This document shows, in pieces, positions 54,032 to 62,549 of a stretch of 64,000 nt of DNA. Origin of the DNA: DAITAZ01 sp036824045. Lineage in GTDB: Bacteria; Pseudomonadota; Gammaproteobacteria; Burkholderiales; Rhodocyclaceae. Within the stretch, counting starts at the first letter, position 1. Each line of letters begins with the position of its first letter. A model generated the notes under the pieces. It had not been told where the DNA came from. It saw only the letters and a list, made by a program, of their open reading frames with translations, and ran no database searches. The position numbers and the translations under genes are program-made. The stretch covers positions 1 through 64,000 of the forward strand of contig DAITAZ010000017.1 of NCBI GenBank assembly GCA_036824045.1, read 5' to 3'.

Positions 54032-55068
54032 GCTGCGGCTCCCTGGGTCTGCTTCTGCCGGGCGAGGGTCAGGGCGGTGTCCTCGATCATGTCTTCCTGA
54101 CCGCCCACCATGCCCCGGCGGCCCATTTCCACCAGGATCTCCCGGGCGGGCACGCCGTATTTCTTTTCTGCCCGCTTGGCGAAGAGCAGGAAGGAGCCAT
54201 ACACCCCGGCGTAGCCCAGGGTCAGGGCGTCGCGGTCGATGCGGATGGGGAAGTCCATGATCGGCACCACCAGGTCTTCGGCCACGTCCTGGATCTTGAA
54301 CACGTCCACGCCGGTTTCGATGCCCATCAGGTCGCACACCGCCACGAACACTTCCATGGGCGTGTTGCCGGCACCGGCGCCCAGACCTGCGGCGGCGGCA
54401 TCGATACGGTTGGCCCCCGCCTCAATGGCGGCGATGGAGTTGGCCACGCCCATGGCCAGATTGTGGTGGCCGTGGAAACCCAGTTCGGTCTCGGGCTTCA
54501 GGGCGGCGCGCACGGCCGAGAGGCGGGCCTTGACGCCATCCGGCAGCAGATGGCCGGCGGAATCGGTGACGTAGATGCAGTTGGCGCCATAGCTTTCCAT
54601 CAGCAAGGCTTGCTTCACCAGCCCTTCGGGGCTGTTCATGTGGGCCATCATCAGGAAGCCCACGGTGTCCATCTCCATCTTGCGGGCCAGGGTGATGTGT
54701 TGCTCGCTCACGTCCGCCTCGGTGCAGTGGGTGGCCACCCGGATGGTGGCCACGCCCAGTTCCCGCGCCATCTTCAGGTGGTCCACGGTGCCGATGCCCG
54801 GCAGCAGCAGCGCGCTGACCTTGGCCTGCTTCATCAGGGGGATGACGGTGGACAGGTATTCCTCGTCCGTATGGGCGGGGAAACCGTAGTTCACCGAGCT
54901 GCCGCCCAGGCCGTCTCCGTGGGTGACTTCGATCAGCGGCACCCCCGCAGCGTCGAGCCCCTGGGCGATGGTCTTCATCTGCTCCAGGCTCATCAGGTGG
55001 CGCTTGGGGTGCATGCCGTCGCGCAGGGTCATGTCGTGGACAGTAATCTTCTTGCCTTTGAGGTCCAT
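54028..55068 (-). CDS. dmpG: 4-hydroxy-2-oxovalerate aldolase
   Basis: A 346-residue DRE-TIM aldolase splitting 4-hydroxy-2-oxovalerate into pyruvate and acetaldehyde. The start motif VHDMTLRDGMHPKRH and LGFHGHHNLAMGVANS metal-binding His pair are clear. It forms a channelling complex with DmpF, encoded 10 bases upstream. Confidence 0.95.
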   Translation of the reverse strand: MDLKGKKITVHDMTLRDGMHPKRHLMSLEQMKTIAQGLDAAGVPLIEVTHGDGLGGSSVNYGFPAHTDEEYLSTVIPLMKQAKVSALLLPGIGTVDHLKMARELGVATIRVATHCTEADVSEQHITLARKMEMDTVGFLMMAHMNSPEGLVKQALLMESYGANCIYVTDSAGHLLPDGVKARLSAVRAALKPETELGFHGHHNLAMGVANSIAAIEAGANRIDAAAAGLGAGAGNTPMEVFVAVCDLMGIETGVDVFKIQDVAEDLVVPIMDFPIRIDRDALTLGYAGVYGSFLLFAKRAEKKYGVPAREILVEMGRRGMVGGQEDMIEDTALTLARQKQTQGAAA

Positions 55069-55078
55069 GGCCGGTTCC

Positions 55079-55993
55079 TTATGCGGTGACGGGTTGGAGG
55101 GTGAGTTCGCCCTTGAGGATTTCCTCGGCGAACATCTCGGCGGTGCGGGCGGCGGCGGCGGTCATGATGTCCAGGTTGCCGGCGTACTTGGGCAGGTAGT
55201 CGCCCAGTCCTTCCACCTCCATGAACACCGAGACCCGGTTGCCGTCGAACACCGGGCCGTTCACCAGCTTGTAGCCCGGGACGTATTTCTGCACCTCGCG
55301 GATCATGTCGTGGATGCTCTGGGTGATGGCGGCCTGGTCCGGTTCGGTCTCGGTCAGGCAGTGCACCGTGTCGCGCATGATCAGCGGCGGCTCAGCCGGG
55401 TTGATGATGATGATGGCCTTGCCCTTCCTGGCGCCGCCCACCTTCTCCACCGCGCCGGCGGTGGTGCGGGTGAATTCGTCGATGTTCTTGCGGGTGCCAG
55501 GGCCCACCGAACGGCTGGACACCGTGGCCACGATCTCGCCGTAGGCCACCGGCTGCACGCGGCTCACCGCCGCCACCATCGGGATGGTGGCCTGGCCGCC
55601 GCAGGTGACCATGTTCACGTTCATTTCCTTCTTGCCCACGTGCTCCTTCAGGTTCACCGGCGGCACGCAGTAGGGGCCGATGGCGGCGGGGGTCAGGTCG
55701 ATCATCAGCGCGCCCTGAGCGTTGACCTTGCGCGAGTTGTCCGCGTGGACGTAGGCGCTGGTGGCGTCGAAAACGATTTGCACACCGTCGGCCTGCATGT
55801 GCGGCACCAGACCATCCACGCCCTCGGCGGTGGTCTTGATGCCCATCTCGCGGGCGCGCTTGAGGCCGTCGGATTCCGGGTCAATGCCCACCATCCACAC
55901 CGGTTCGAGTACGGGGCTGCGTTGCAGCTTGGCCAGCAGATCGGTCCCGATGTTGCCGGGGCCGATCAGGGCGCATTTGATTTTTTGGCTCAT
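55079..55993 (-). CDS. dmpF: Acetaldehyde dehydrogenase (acylating)
   Basis: A 304-residue NAD-dependent enzyme turning acetaldehyde and CoA to acetyl-CoA. Rossmann motif LIGPGNIGTDLLAKL at the N-terminus and catalytic Cys in NMVTCGGQATIPMV are present. The AAGGAAATCC region precedes the ATG. It partners with DmpG. Confidence 0.95.
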   Translation of the reverse strand: MSQKIKCALIGPGNIGTDLLAKLQRSPVLEPVWMVGIDPESDGLKRAREMGIKTTAEGVDGLVPHMQADGVQIVFDATSAYVHADNSRKVNAQGALMIDLTPAAIGPYCVPPVNLKEHVGKKEMNVNMVTCGGQATIPMVAAVSRVQPVAYGEIVATVSSRSVGPGTRKNIDEFTRTTAGAVEKVGGARKGKAIIIINPAEPPLIMRDTVHCLTETEPDQAAITQSIHDMIREVQKYVPGYKLVNGPVFDGNRVSVFMEVEGLGDYLPKYAGNLDIMTAAAARTAEMFAEEILKGELTLQPVTA

Positions 55994-56024
55994 CGCTGGA
56001 TTTCCTTTTTGGGGTCGCGAAGGG

Positions 56025-56819
56025 TTAAACCATGCTGCGCACCACACCGCCTTCGACCCGCAGGGCCGCGCCGTGGGTGGCAGATGCAAGGGGACTGCAG
56101 AGGTAGGCGACCATGGCTGCCACCTCCGCGGGTTCGATGAAGCGCTTGAGGAGCGAGGTGGGCCGGGCGTGGGCGAAGAAATCCCGCTCCGCCTGCTCCA
56201 CGGAAACACCCTGTTCGTCCGCCAGACGGCTGAAGAACGTGGCCACGCCCTCGGTGCGGGTGGGGCCGGGCAGCACGGAATTGACCGTGACGCCGCAGCC
56301 GGCGCAGGTTTCCGCCAGGCCCCGGGCCACCGAAATCTGGGCCGCCTTGCTCATCCCGTAATGAATCATTTCCGCCGGCGGGCAGACGCCGGATTCGCTG
56401 GAGATGAACACGATGCGGCCCCAGTCGCGGGCCTTCATCGCCGGCAGGTAATGGCGGGCCAGGCGCACGCCACTCATTACATTGGTTTCGAAGAAGGTGA
56501 ACCACTCGGCGTCGGTGATGGCCTCGAAGGGCTGGGGGTCGAAGATGCCCAGGTTGTTGACCAGCACGTCCACGTCCGGGCAGAGGGCAGTCAAGGCCGC
56601 GCAGCCGCCCGCCGAGGACAGGTCCGCCGCCACGCCGCTGGCCCGGGCGCCGGGCACGGCGGCGCGCAGGCGGGCCTCCGCCTCGGTCACGCCGGCGCGG
56701 CTGCGGCCGTTGAGGATCACCTCGGCGCCTTCGGCCGCCAGCGCGCAGGCCGTGGCAAAGCCGATGCCTGCGGTGGAGCCGGTCACGAGGGCGCGCTTGC
56801 CGTTGAGTTGCAGGTTCAT
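56025..56819 (-). CDS. Short-chain dehydrogenase/reductase within the meta operon
   Basis: A 264-residue SDR. The cofactor motif TGSTAGIGFATACALA, the NNLGI turn and the catalytic SSES...YGMSK (Tyr-x-x-x-Lys) are present. It lies 16 bases after dmpE and 31 before dmpF, a position not occupied in the classical dmp/xyl operons. A dehydrogenase acting on a pathway alcohol or side product is inferred. Substrate unknown. Confidence 0.85.
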   Translation of the reverse strand: MNLQLNGKRALVTGSTAGIGFATACALAAEGAEVILNGRSRAGVTEAEARLRAAVPGARASGVAADLSSAGGCAALTALCPDVDVLVNNLGIFDPQPFEAITDAEWFTFFETNVMSGVRLARHYLPAMKARDWGRIVFISSESGVCPPAEMIHYGMSKAAQISVARGLAETCAGCGVTVNSVLPGPTRTEGVATFFSRLADEQGVSVEQAERDFFAHARPTSLLKRFIEPAEVAAMVAYLCSPLASATHGAALRVEGGVVRSMV

Positions 56820-56835
56820 GCCGGAGGGGCTCCGC

Positions 56836-57618
56836 TTAAACGAAACGCACCGAGCAGCCGCCAATGCCGCCAATGGACACGCGCAGGCTGTCGCCGGCCT
56901 GGACGGGCACCATCGCCGCCAGCGATCCGGAGAGCACGATCTCGCCTGCCTTGAGGGGGATGCCCAGGCGGCCCAGGGTGTTGGCCAGCCAGGCCACGGC
57001 ATTGCAGGGATGGCCCAGGGCGGCCGCGCCGGCGCCGGTGGCCACCAGTTCGCCGTTCTTCTCGAGCACCATGCCGCAGCCGTAGAGATCCACGGTTTTC
57101 GGGTCCACCAACTTTTCGCCGAGCACGAACACGCCACAGGAGGCATTGTCTGCCACCGTGTCCTGGATCTTGATCTTCCAGTCCCGGATGCGGGAATCGA
57201 CGATCTCGAAGCAGGCCATCACCCCTTCGGTGGCGGCCAGCACGTCGGCGGCGGTGACGCCGGGGCCCATCAGGTCCTTCTTGAGCATGAAGGCGATCTC
57301 GCCTTCCGCCTTGGGCTGGATCAGCCGCGCGGCGGGGATGGCTTCGCCTTCGTTGTAGACCATGCCGTCGGTGAGCCAGCCGAAGTCCGGCTGGTACACG
57401 CCCAGCATGTTCATCACCGCGGCGCTGGTGACGCCGATTTTCTTGCCCACCACCTTCTCCCCCGCCTCCAGGCGGCGGGCGAGCATGCGCTGCTGGACGA
57501 AGTAGGCGTCTTCGATGCTCATGTCCGGGTGGCGGCTGGACAGCGGGTCCAGCACCCGGCAGTCGCGCAGGGCTTCGAAGAGTTCGTCGCCCAGGCTGTC
57601 GATCAGGGTTTGTTCCAT
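56836..57618 (-). CDS. dmpE: 2-oxopent-4-enoate hydratase
   Basis: A 260-residue hydratase adding water to 2-hydroxypenta-2,4-dienoate to give 4-hydroxy-2-oxovalerate. The segments KAEGEIAFML, CFEIVDSRIRDWK and GAGAAALGHPCNAVAWLANTLG match DmpE/TodG. It is paralogous to DmpH in the same operon. Confidence 0.92.
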   Translation of the reverse strand: MEQTLIDSLGDELFEALRDCRVLDPLSSRHPDMSIEDAYFVQQRMLARRLEAGEKVVGKKIGVTSAAVMNMLGVYQPDFGWLTDGMVYNEGEAIPAARLIQPKAEGEIAFMLKKDLMGPGVTAADVLAATEGVMACFEIVDSRIRDWKIKIQDTVADNASCGVFVLGEKLVDPKTVDLYGCGMVLEKNGELVATGAGAAALGHPCNAVAWLANTLGRLGIPLKAGEIVLSGSLAAMVPVQAGDSLRVSIGGIGGCSVRFV

Positions 57619-57644
57619 GGGTGTTGTTTTCCGGGGGTTGTGGC

Positions 57645-58484
57645 TTACCGGCCGTCCGCTTCCGTGAGGAAGTCGCCCACGAGACGGGCGAAACGGGCGG
57701 CGTGTTCGATCTGGGTCCAGTGGCCGCAGCGGCCGAATACGTGCAATTGGGCGCGGGGAATCCACTGGGCCAGGGTGAGGGAGTTGGCCAGGGGGATCAC
57801 CTGATCCTCCCGGCCGTGGATCACCAGCGTTTCATGAGGCAGGGCGCGAATGTCCGCCTCGGGGCTGGCCATGGCGTCCACCCAGCGCTGGCGCGGGGCG
57901 GGAAACATGGCGGCAAAGCTTTCCTGAAAGCCCGGGCGGATGCTGGCTTCAAAACGCAGCCGGGCCAGTTCGTCGGTGACCAGCCCGCGGTCAAAGGCAA
58001 AGATGTCCAGCAGCGCCCGCATGGCCTCGAGGGATGGGGTGTAGCCCCATACCGCGTCCAGCCCCGGTGTGATGGGGAAAGGCACGCCCACGCTGCCCAT
58101 GAGCACCAGCCGCCGCACCCGCTGCGGGTGGCGGATGGCCAGCGCCAGGGCCAGGGCGCCGCCGAAGGAATTGCCCACCAGGTCGGCTTGGGGCAGTTCC
58201 AGCGCATCGAGCAGGCCCACCGCCTGGGCGACCCAGGTGTCCATGTCGTAGCGGACGCCGGCGGGGCGATCACTGAAGCCAAAGCCCACCATGTCCGGGG
58301 CGATGCAGCGCGCCCGTTTGCCGATCTCCGGCAGCACCAGGCGCCAGTTGGCCCAGGCGGACACGCCTGGCCCCGACCCGTGGATGAAAAGCACCGGGGA
58401 GCCGCTGCCCACATCGTGGAAATTGGTGCGGATGCCGCCGGCGACGATGCTGCGGGCGATTTCCGGGTTGGCGTGCGCGTTCAT
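57645..58484 (-). CDS. dmpD: 2-hydroxymuconic semialdehyde hydrolase
   Basis: A 279-residue alpha/beta-hydrolase cleaving the ring-fission product in the hydrolytic branch. The oxyanion region FIHGSGPGVSAWANW, nucleophile elbow VGNSFGGALAL, and the Asp/His (VIHGREDQVIP, FGRCGHWTQIEH) complete the triad. It is adjacent to dmpC. Confidence 0.93.
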   Translation of the reverse strand: MNAHANPEIARSIVAGGIRTNFHDVGSGSPVLFIHGSGPGVSAWANWRLVLPEIGKRARCIAPDMVGFGFSDRPAGVRYDMDTWVAQAVGLLDALELPQADLVGNSFGGALALALAIRHPQRVRRLVLMGSVGVPFPITPGLDAVWGYTPSLEAMRALLDIFAFDRGLVTDELARLRFEASIRPGFQESFAAMFPAPRQRWVDAMASPEADIRALPHETLVIHGREDQVIPLANSLTLAQWIPRAQLHVFGRCGHWTQIEHAARFARLVGDFLTEADGR

Positions 58485-58499
58485 GGTCTGTGCGGGCCG

Positions 58500-59954
58500 T
58501 TACAGCTTGATGCAGACGTTCTTCAGCTCGGTGTAGAACTCCAGGGAGTGCACCCCGCCCTCGCGGCCGATGCCGGACTGCTTGGCGCCGCCGAAGGGGG
58601 TGCGCAGGTCGCGCAGGAACCAGGAGTTCACCCAGGCCAGGCCCACTTCCATGCGGGCAGCCACCCGGTGGGCGCGGGCCAGGTCGCGGGTCCAGATGGC
58701 GGTGGCCAGCCCGTACTCGTTGTCGTTGGCCTTGGCCAGCACTTCTTCCTCGGTGTCGAAGGGGGCGATGTGGCAGCAGGGGCCGAAAATCTCTTCCTTG
58801 ATCACCGAGGCGGTTTCCGGCAAGCCGGTCCAGATGGTGGGCTGCACCCAGGCGCCGCCCGCCAGTTCGCCCGGCATCTCGGGCGAGCCGCCGCCGGTCA
58901 CCAGGGTGGCGCCTTCGGCCATGGCCTTCTGGTAGTAGGAGAGCACCTTGTTGCGATGCTCCTGGGAGATGAGCGGACCCATGCCCGTGGCCGGGTCTTC
59001 CGGCGGGCCCAGGCGGAGGTTCTCGGCGGACTGCTTGAGGGCGGCCACGAAGCGCTCAAAGAGCGGCCGCTCCACGTACACCCGCTCGGTGCCCAGGCAC
59101 ACCTGGCCGCAGTTGGCGAACACGGAGCGCATGGTGCCTTCGATGGCGGCGTCGAAGTCGCAGTCGGCAAAGACGATGGCCGCGTTCTTGCCGCCCATCT
59201 CCAGGCTCACCGGGCGGGCGCCCACCGCGGCCGCCTTCATGATGGCGGCGCCGGTCCGGGTTTCGCCGGTGAAGGTGATGGCGTTCACCCCCTGGTGGGT
59301 GGTGAGGAATTCGCCCGCCGAATCGGGGCCGAAACCGTGCACCACGTTGTACACCCCCTTGGGGACGCCGACGGTGTTCATCACCTCGCCCAGCAGGGTG
59401 GCCGTCTGGGGCGTTTCCTCACTGGGCTTGACCACCACCGTGTTGCCGCAGGCCAGGGCCGGGCCCACCTTCCAGGTCATCAACAGCAGGGGCAGGTTCC
59501 ACGGGCAGATCACCCCCACCACGCCCACCGGCCGGCGGATGCTGTAGTTGAGGGCGCCGCGTCCGTCCGGGGTGGCCATCTCGAAGCACTCGCTGGGCAC
59601 GTTCTTCACCACGTCGGCAAAGATCTTGAAGTTGGCCGCGCCACGGGGGATGTCGATGTGGGAGGCCAGGCTCCGGGGTTTGCCGGTGTCTGCGCACTCG
59701 GCTTCGAGGAACTCATCAAAGCGCCGGTTGATCTCGTTGGCCACGGCGTAGAGCATGTCCACCCGGTCGGCCACGGTCATCTTGCCCCAGGGGCCGTTGA
59801 GGGCGGCGCGGGCGGCGCCTACGGCGGCATCCACCTCCCGCCGGCCGGCTTCGTGAACCTGGCCCAGCACCCCGTTGGTGAGGGGCGAGCGCTTGTCGAA
59901 GGTTCGGCCCGTGCTGACAAATTCGCCGCCGATGAAGTTGAGGAACTGTTTCAT
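58500..59954 (-). CDS. dmpC: 2-hydroxymuconic semialdehyde dehydrogenase
   Basis: A 484-residue NAD-dependent aldehyde dehydrogenase oxidising 2-hydroxymuconic semialdehyde to 4-oxalocrotonate. LEMGGKNAAIVFADCD and the catalytic Cys in FANCGQVCLG are visible. The ATG overlaps the HbpS-like gene stop by 4 bases. Together with dmpH/I it forms the dehydrogenase branch. Confidence 0.95.
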   Translation of the reverse strand: MKQFLNFIGGEFVSTGRTFDKRSPLTNGVLGQVHEAGRREVDAAVGAARAALNGPWGKMTVADRVDMLYAVANEINRRFDEFLEAECADTGKPRSLASHIDIPRGAANFKIFADVVKNVPSECFEMATPDGRGALNYSIRRPVGVVGVICPWNLPLLLMTWKVGPALACGNTVVVKPSEETPQTATLLGEVMNTVGVPKGVYNVVHGFGPDSAGEFLTTHQGVNAITFTGETRTGAAIMKAAAVGARPVSLEMGGKNAAIVFADCDFDAAIEGTMRSVFANCGQVCLGTERVYVERPLFERFVAALKQSAENLRLGPPEDPATGMGPLISQEHRNKVLSYYQKAMAEGATLVTGGGSPEMPGELAGGAWVQPTIWTGLPETASVIKEEIFGPCCHIAPFDTEEEVLAKANDNEYGLATAIWTRDLARAHRVAARMEVGLAWVNSWFLRDLRTPFGGAKQSGIGREGGVHSLEFYTELKNVCIKL

Positions 59955-60424
59955 TGCTGCACCTGCCTGTCTGAAAGATCGATGGGGTCGGCGCCGATCG
60001 CGGCCAGGGCCGCCAGGGCGCATGCCTCGTCCTGGGATTCGGAGGCGCCGGATACGCCGATGCCTCCGATGAGCTGACCCGCCACGCGGATCGGCAGCCC
60101 GCCGCCGAACACGATCAGTCGGGGCCGGGATGAAAAACCGAGTTTCATGCCCTCGCTATGGCCTACCAGCCGCATCCAGTCCCCGGTGGGAAAGCCGAAG
60201 CCGGCGGCGGTATAGGCCTTGTCGATGGCAAGTTCAATGGACTGGATGAACGCGCCGGGCATGCGCAGGAAGGCGGCCAGATTGCCGCCCCCATCCACCA
60301 CGCCCACGTTGATGCGCACGCCCAGTTGGGCGGCGTGCTCCACGGCCGCCTGCACGGCGCGGGCGGCGGCTTCGCAGCCGATCACCGCCTGGCTGACGGC
60401 GATGTTCCGGGGAAGATCGCTCAT
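59951..60424 (-). CDS. HbpS/GlcG family protein
   Basis: A 157-residue GlcG/HbpS (DUF336) domain protein. The pattern NVGVVDGGGNLAAFLRMPGAF and the C-terminal GGLPIRVAGQLIGGIGVSG are characteristic. HbpS members bind heme and take part in redox sensing in Streptomyces, while many genes of this family sit in aromatic catabolic operons without known role. It is first in the lower operon, directly behind the TCTCGAGA operator, with AAGGAGG upstream of the ATG. Confidence 0.85.
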   Translation of the reverse strand: MSDLPRNIAVSQAVIGCEAAARAVQAAVEHAAQLGVRINVGVVDGGGNLAAFLRMPGAFIQSIELAIDKAYTAAGFGFPTGDWMRLVGHSEGMKLGFSSRPRLIVFGGGLPIRVAGQLIGGIGVSGASESQDEACALAALAAIGADPIDLSDRQVQQ

Positions 60425-60438
60425 GGCACCTCCTTGAA

Positions 60439-60477
60439 TCTCGAGATTTGACCGCAAGTGTGACACAAATCTCGAGA
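60439..60477. promoter_or_regulatory. Large inverted repeat operator, TCTCGAGATTTG arms
   Basis: Perfect 12-bp arms (60439-60450 and 60466-60477) with a 15-base spacer lie between the GntR gene and the divergent hbpS-like gene. Each arm contains the palindrome TCTCGAGA, and these are 31 bases apart. It is very likely the regulator's binding site controlling both promoters. Confidence 0.8.
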
Positions 60478-60552
60478 AAATGCATTAGCGCCAGTGTTTC
60501 CCCGTATCGAGTAAAATCTGCGCCAAATCGAACGTTTCTTCCCTGCCCGCCC

Positions 60553-61284
60553 ATGAACGACTTCAGCCTGCCCGACACCACCATTGACGCGGATGAGCCC
60601 AAAACCCTGGTGGAAGGCGCCTACCGCCGCCTGCGCCGCGACATCATCGAGGGCGTGCATCGGCCCGGCGAGAAACTGCGGGTGGAGCACCTGAAGGACC
60701 GCTACGAAGTGGGGGCGGGGACGCTGCGGGAAGCCCTGCAGTTGCTGGTGACGGACGCGCTGGTGGTGGCCCAGGGGCAGCGGGGATTTCGTGTCGCATC
60801 CATCTCGCTGGACGATTTTGCCGACATCACCAACACCCGGGTATTGATCGAGACCGAGGCCCTGCGCCAGTCCATCCGCCTGGGCGACGATGCCTGGGAG
60901 GCCCGGGTGCTGGGTGCCTTTCATCTGCTCACCAAGGCCGAGGACAAGCTGGGCGAGGCGGCGGACGCGGCGCCGAACGAATGGGAGGTGCGCAACCGGG
61001 TGTTCCACGAGGTGCTCATCTCCGCTTCGCCTTCCCGCTGGTTGCGCCATTTCCAGACCATCCTCTATCACCAGTCGGAGCGTTACCGCCGGCTGAGCCT
61101 TTTCAAGCAGACCATTCCCCGCACCATTTCGCGGGACATCCATGCGGAACACCAGGCCATCCTGGACACCACGCTTGCCCGACAGGAGACGGAAGCCTGC
61201 CGCCTGCTCGGGGATCACATCAGCCGCACCCTGGAAGCCTTGCGCCGCTTGCCACCGGATGAACTGAACAACGGCGGCCTGTGA
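60553..61284 (+). CDS. GntR family (FCD) transcriptional regulator of the phenol meta pathway
   Basis: A 243-residue regulator. An N-terminal winged helix (AYRRLRRDIIEGVHRPGEKL then RYEVGAGTLREALQLL) is followed by an all-helical FCD ligand domain with EAEDKLGE and HEVLISASPS. It is the only plus-strand gene in the meta-pathway region and sits between dioxygenase and lower operon. Similar GntR regulators (such as AphS in Comamonas) repress phenol genes. An upstream in-frame start exists, but ATG 60553 is preferred. Effector probably a pathway intermediate; inferred. Confidence 0.88.
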   Translation: MNDFSLPDTTIDADEPKTLVEGAYRRLRRDIIEGVHRPGEKLRVEHLKDRYEVGAGTLREALQLLVTDALVVAQGQRGFRVASISLDDFADITNTRVLIETEALRQSIRLGDDAWEARVLGAFHLLTKAEDKLGEAADAAPNEWEVRNRVFHEVLISASPSRWLRHFQTILYHQSERYRRLSLFKQTIPRTISRDIHAEHQAILDTTLARQETEACRLLGDHISRTLEALRRLPPDELNNGGL

Positions 61285-61290
61285 CCACCC

Positions 61291-61310
61291 GCCGGCCCCT
61301 GCGGGCCGGC
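61291..61310. terminator. Hairpin between convergent genes
   Basis: GCCGGCCC-CTGC-GGGCCGGC, an 8-bp stem, lies 6 bases after the GntR stop and 90 bases before the convergent dioxygenase stop. There is no T tract, so termination is only suggested. Confidence 0.4.
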
Positions 61311-61400
61311 AGTGTCGCGACGCCAGACCATCCTCCGCCCACCGCGCAACGCCTCCCGGGGGCGGTGTTGCGCATGGGCCGGACGGTCGGGCGCGGGGGC

Positions 61401-62330
61401 TCAGGTCACCACGCTCAGGAAGGCTTCGTTGAGCTTGCGGTCGTGGTAGAAGACGCCGGTGCCCACTTCGTCGAAGGTCCAGGTGATGGTCTTCCAGTCC
61501 GGGTAGGACTGGTAGCCGCCGCAGAAGGTCTCGAAGCGGTTGCCGGACGGGTCGAAGGCGTAGATGGTGGTGCCGCGGGTCACGCCGTGGCGGGTGGGGC
61601 CGATGTCGATGGACACCTTGTTCATGGACATCAGGTCGGCGGCACGCAGCACCTTCTCCCAGCTCTCCAGCAGGAAGGAGACGTGGTGCAGCTTGCCCGG
61701 CTCCGGATGACGCACGAAGGCGATGTCGTGGGCCTTGATGGAAGTGGAGAGCCAGATGGCGAGCTGGTTTTCGCCGTCGGGCAGCAACACTTCCTCCACC
61801 AGGTAGAAGCCGAGTACGTCGGTGAACAGCTTCTGCACCTTCTCGATGTCCGGCCCGTAGAGCAGGCAGTGGTCCATGCGGATGGGGGCGATGCCGCGCT
61901 CCGCGTCAGGCGTCCAGGGGGCCGGATTCACGTAGGGCATGCCGTTGCCCACGTCCTTCTTCTCGGCGTAGAGCTCGATCAGATGGCCGCTGGGGATCTC
62001 GAAACGCACCCGCTCGCCGGTTTCCAGCATTTCGCCGGCCGCGACCCGCTCGGTGTTGACGCCGTAAGCGCGCAGATCCGAATCCAGCTTGTCCAGGGTG
62101 GCCTTGTCCAGCACCTTGAAGGCGAAGGCGTCGATACCCGCCTTGTCCGCCTCGCGGATCACCACGCTGTTGTGGTCCCGCTCGTCCCAGGTCTTGAAAT
62201 ACACCCGGCCTTGGGCGTCCCGGCCGGTTTCGATCAAGCCCAGCACGTTCTTGTAGAAATTGACGCCTTCTTCCAGGTCCAGCACGCGGATGGCCGCGTG
62301 GCCCGGGCGCAATACGCCAGTCATCGCCAT
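61401..62330 (-). CDS. dmpB: Catechol 2,3-dioxygenase
   Basis: A 309-residue extradiol dioxygenase cleaving catechol to 2-hydroxymuconic semialdehyde. Two VOC-type domains are present. The Fe(II) ligands correspond to His near residue 154 (RMDHCLLYG), His near 215 (KLHHVSFLL) and Glu near 267 (GNRFETFCGGY). GGAGGAAAACC precedes the ATG. It is separated from dmpP by about 220 bases with its own promoter and operator. A XylT/DmpQ-type ferredoxin gene is not found next to it. Confidence 0.95.
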   Translation of the reverse strand: MAMTGVLRPGHAAIRVLDLEEGVNFYKNVLGLIETGRDAQGRVYFKTWDERDHNSVVIREADKAGIDAFAFKVLDKATLDKLDSDLRAYGVNTERVAAGEMLETGERVRFEIPSGHLIELYAEKKDVGNGMPYVNPAPWTPDAERGIAPIRMDHCLLYGPDIEKVQKLFTDVLGFYLVEEVLLPDGENQLAIWLSTSIKAHDIAFVRHPEPGKLHHVSFLLESWEKVLRAADLMSMNKVSIDIGPTRHGVTRGTTIYAFDPSGNRFETFCGGYQSYPDWKTITWTFDEVGTGVFYHDRKLNEAFLSVVT

Positions 62331-62493
62331 GGTTTTCTCCTCCGATCAAAATTGCCCCCGCATCCGGGGGCGTTATTCATCTCCGGCGACCTCGGTCGGG
62401 CCGCCTGGAAACGCCTCAAGCCTTTTGCCAGGTCCGGTGCGGGCACCGGGCGAGGCAGGGGTCTTTCCGTCTTGCGATCTCGTTATTCAGTCA

Positions 62494-62537
62494 ACAATAT
62501 TCCTCTTATTTCTCGATGTAAACATAAAATCTCGAGA
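62494..62537 (-). promoter_or_regulatory. Predicted promoter and operator of the catechol dioxygenase gene
   Basis: On the minus strand TTTACA (62517-62522) and TATTGT (62494-62499) are spaced 17 bases, a plausible sigma70 promoter. TCTCGAGA (62530-62537) and the partial copy TCTCGATG (62511-62518) overlap the -35 region. This is the same palindrome as at 60439-60477, so the same GntR regulator is likely to block it. Confidence 0.6.
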
Positions 62538-62549
62538 GTTTGATTTCCG

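Noticed and set aside
57621..60077. An 818-codon plus-strand open frame opposite dmpC, dmpD and dmpE
   Set aside because: It is antisense to three well-supported genes, its translation is a His/Gly/Ala-rich stretch with no family motif, and GC-rich third-position bias explains such long shadows.
62401..62460. TGGCA-N6-TTGA on the minus strand as a sigma54 promoter for catechol dioxygenase
   Set aside because: The -12 position reads GA instead of the invariant GC, and a better sigma70 promoter overlapping the operator lies upstream.
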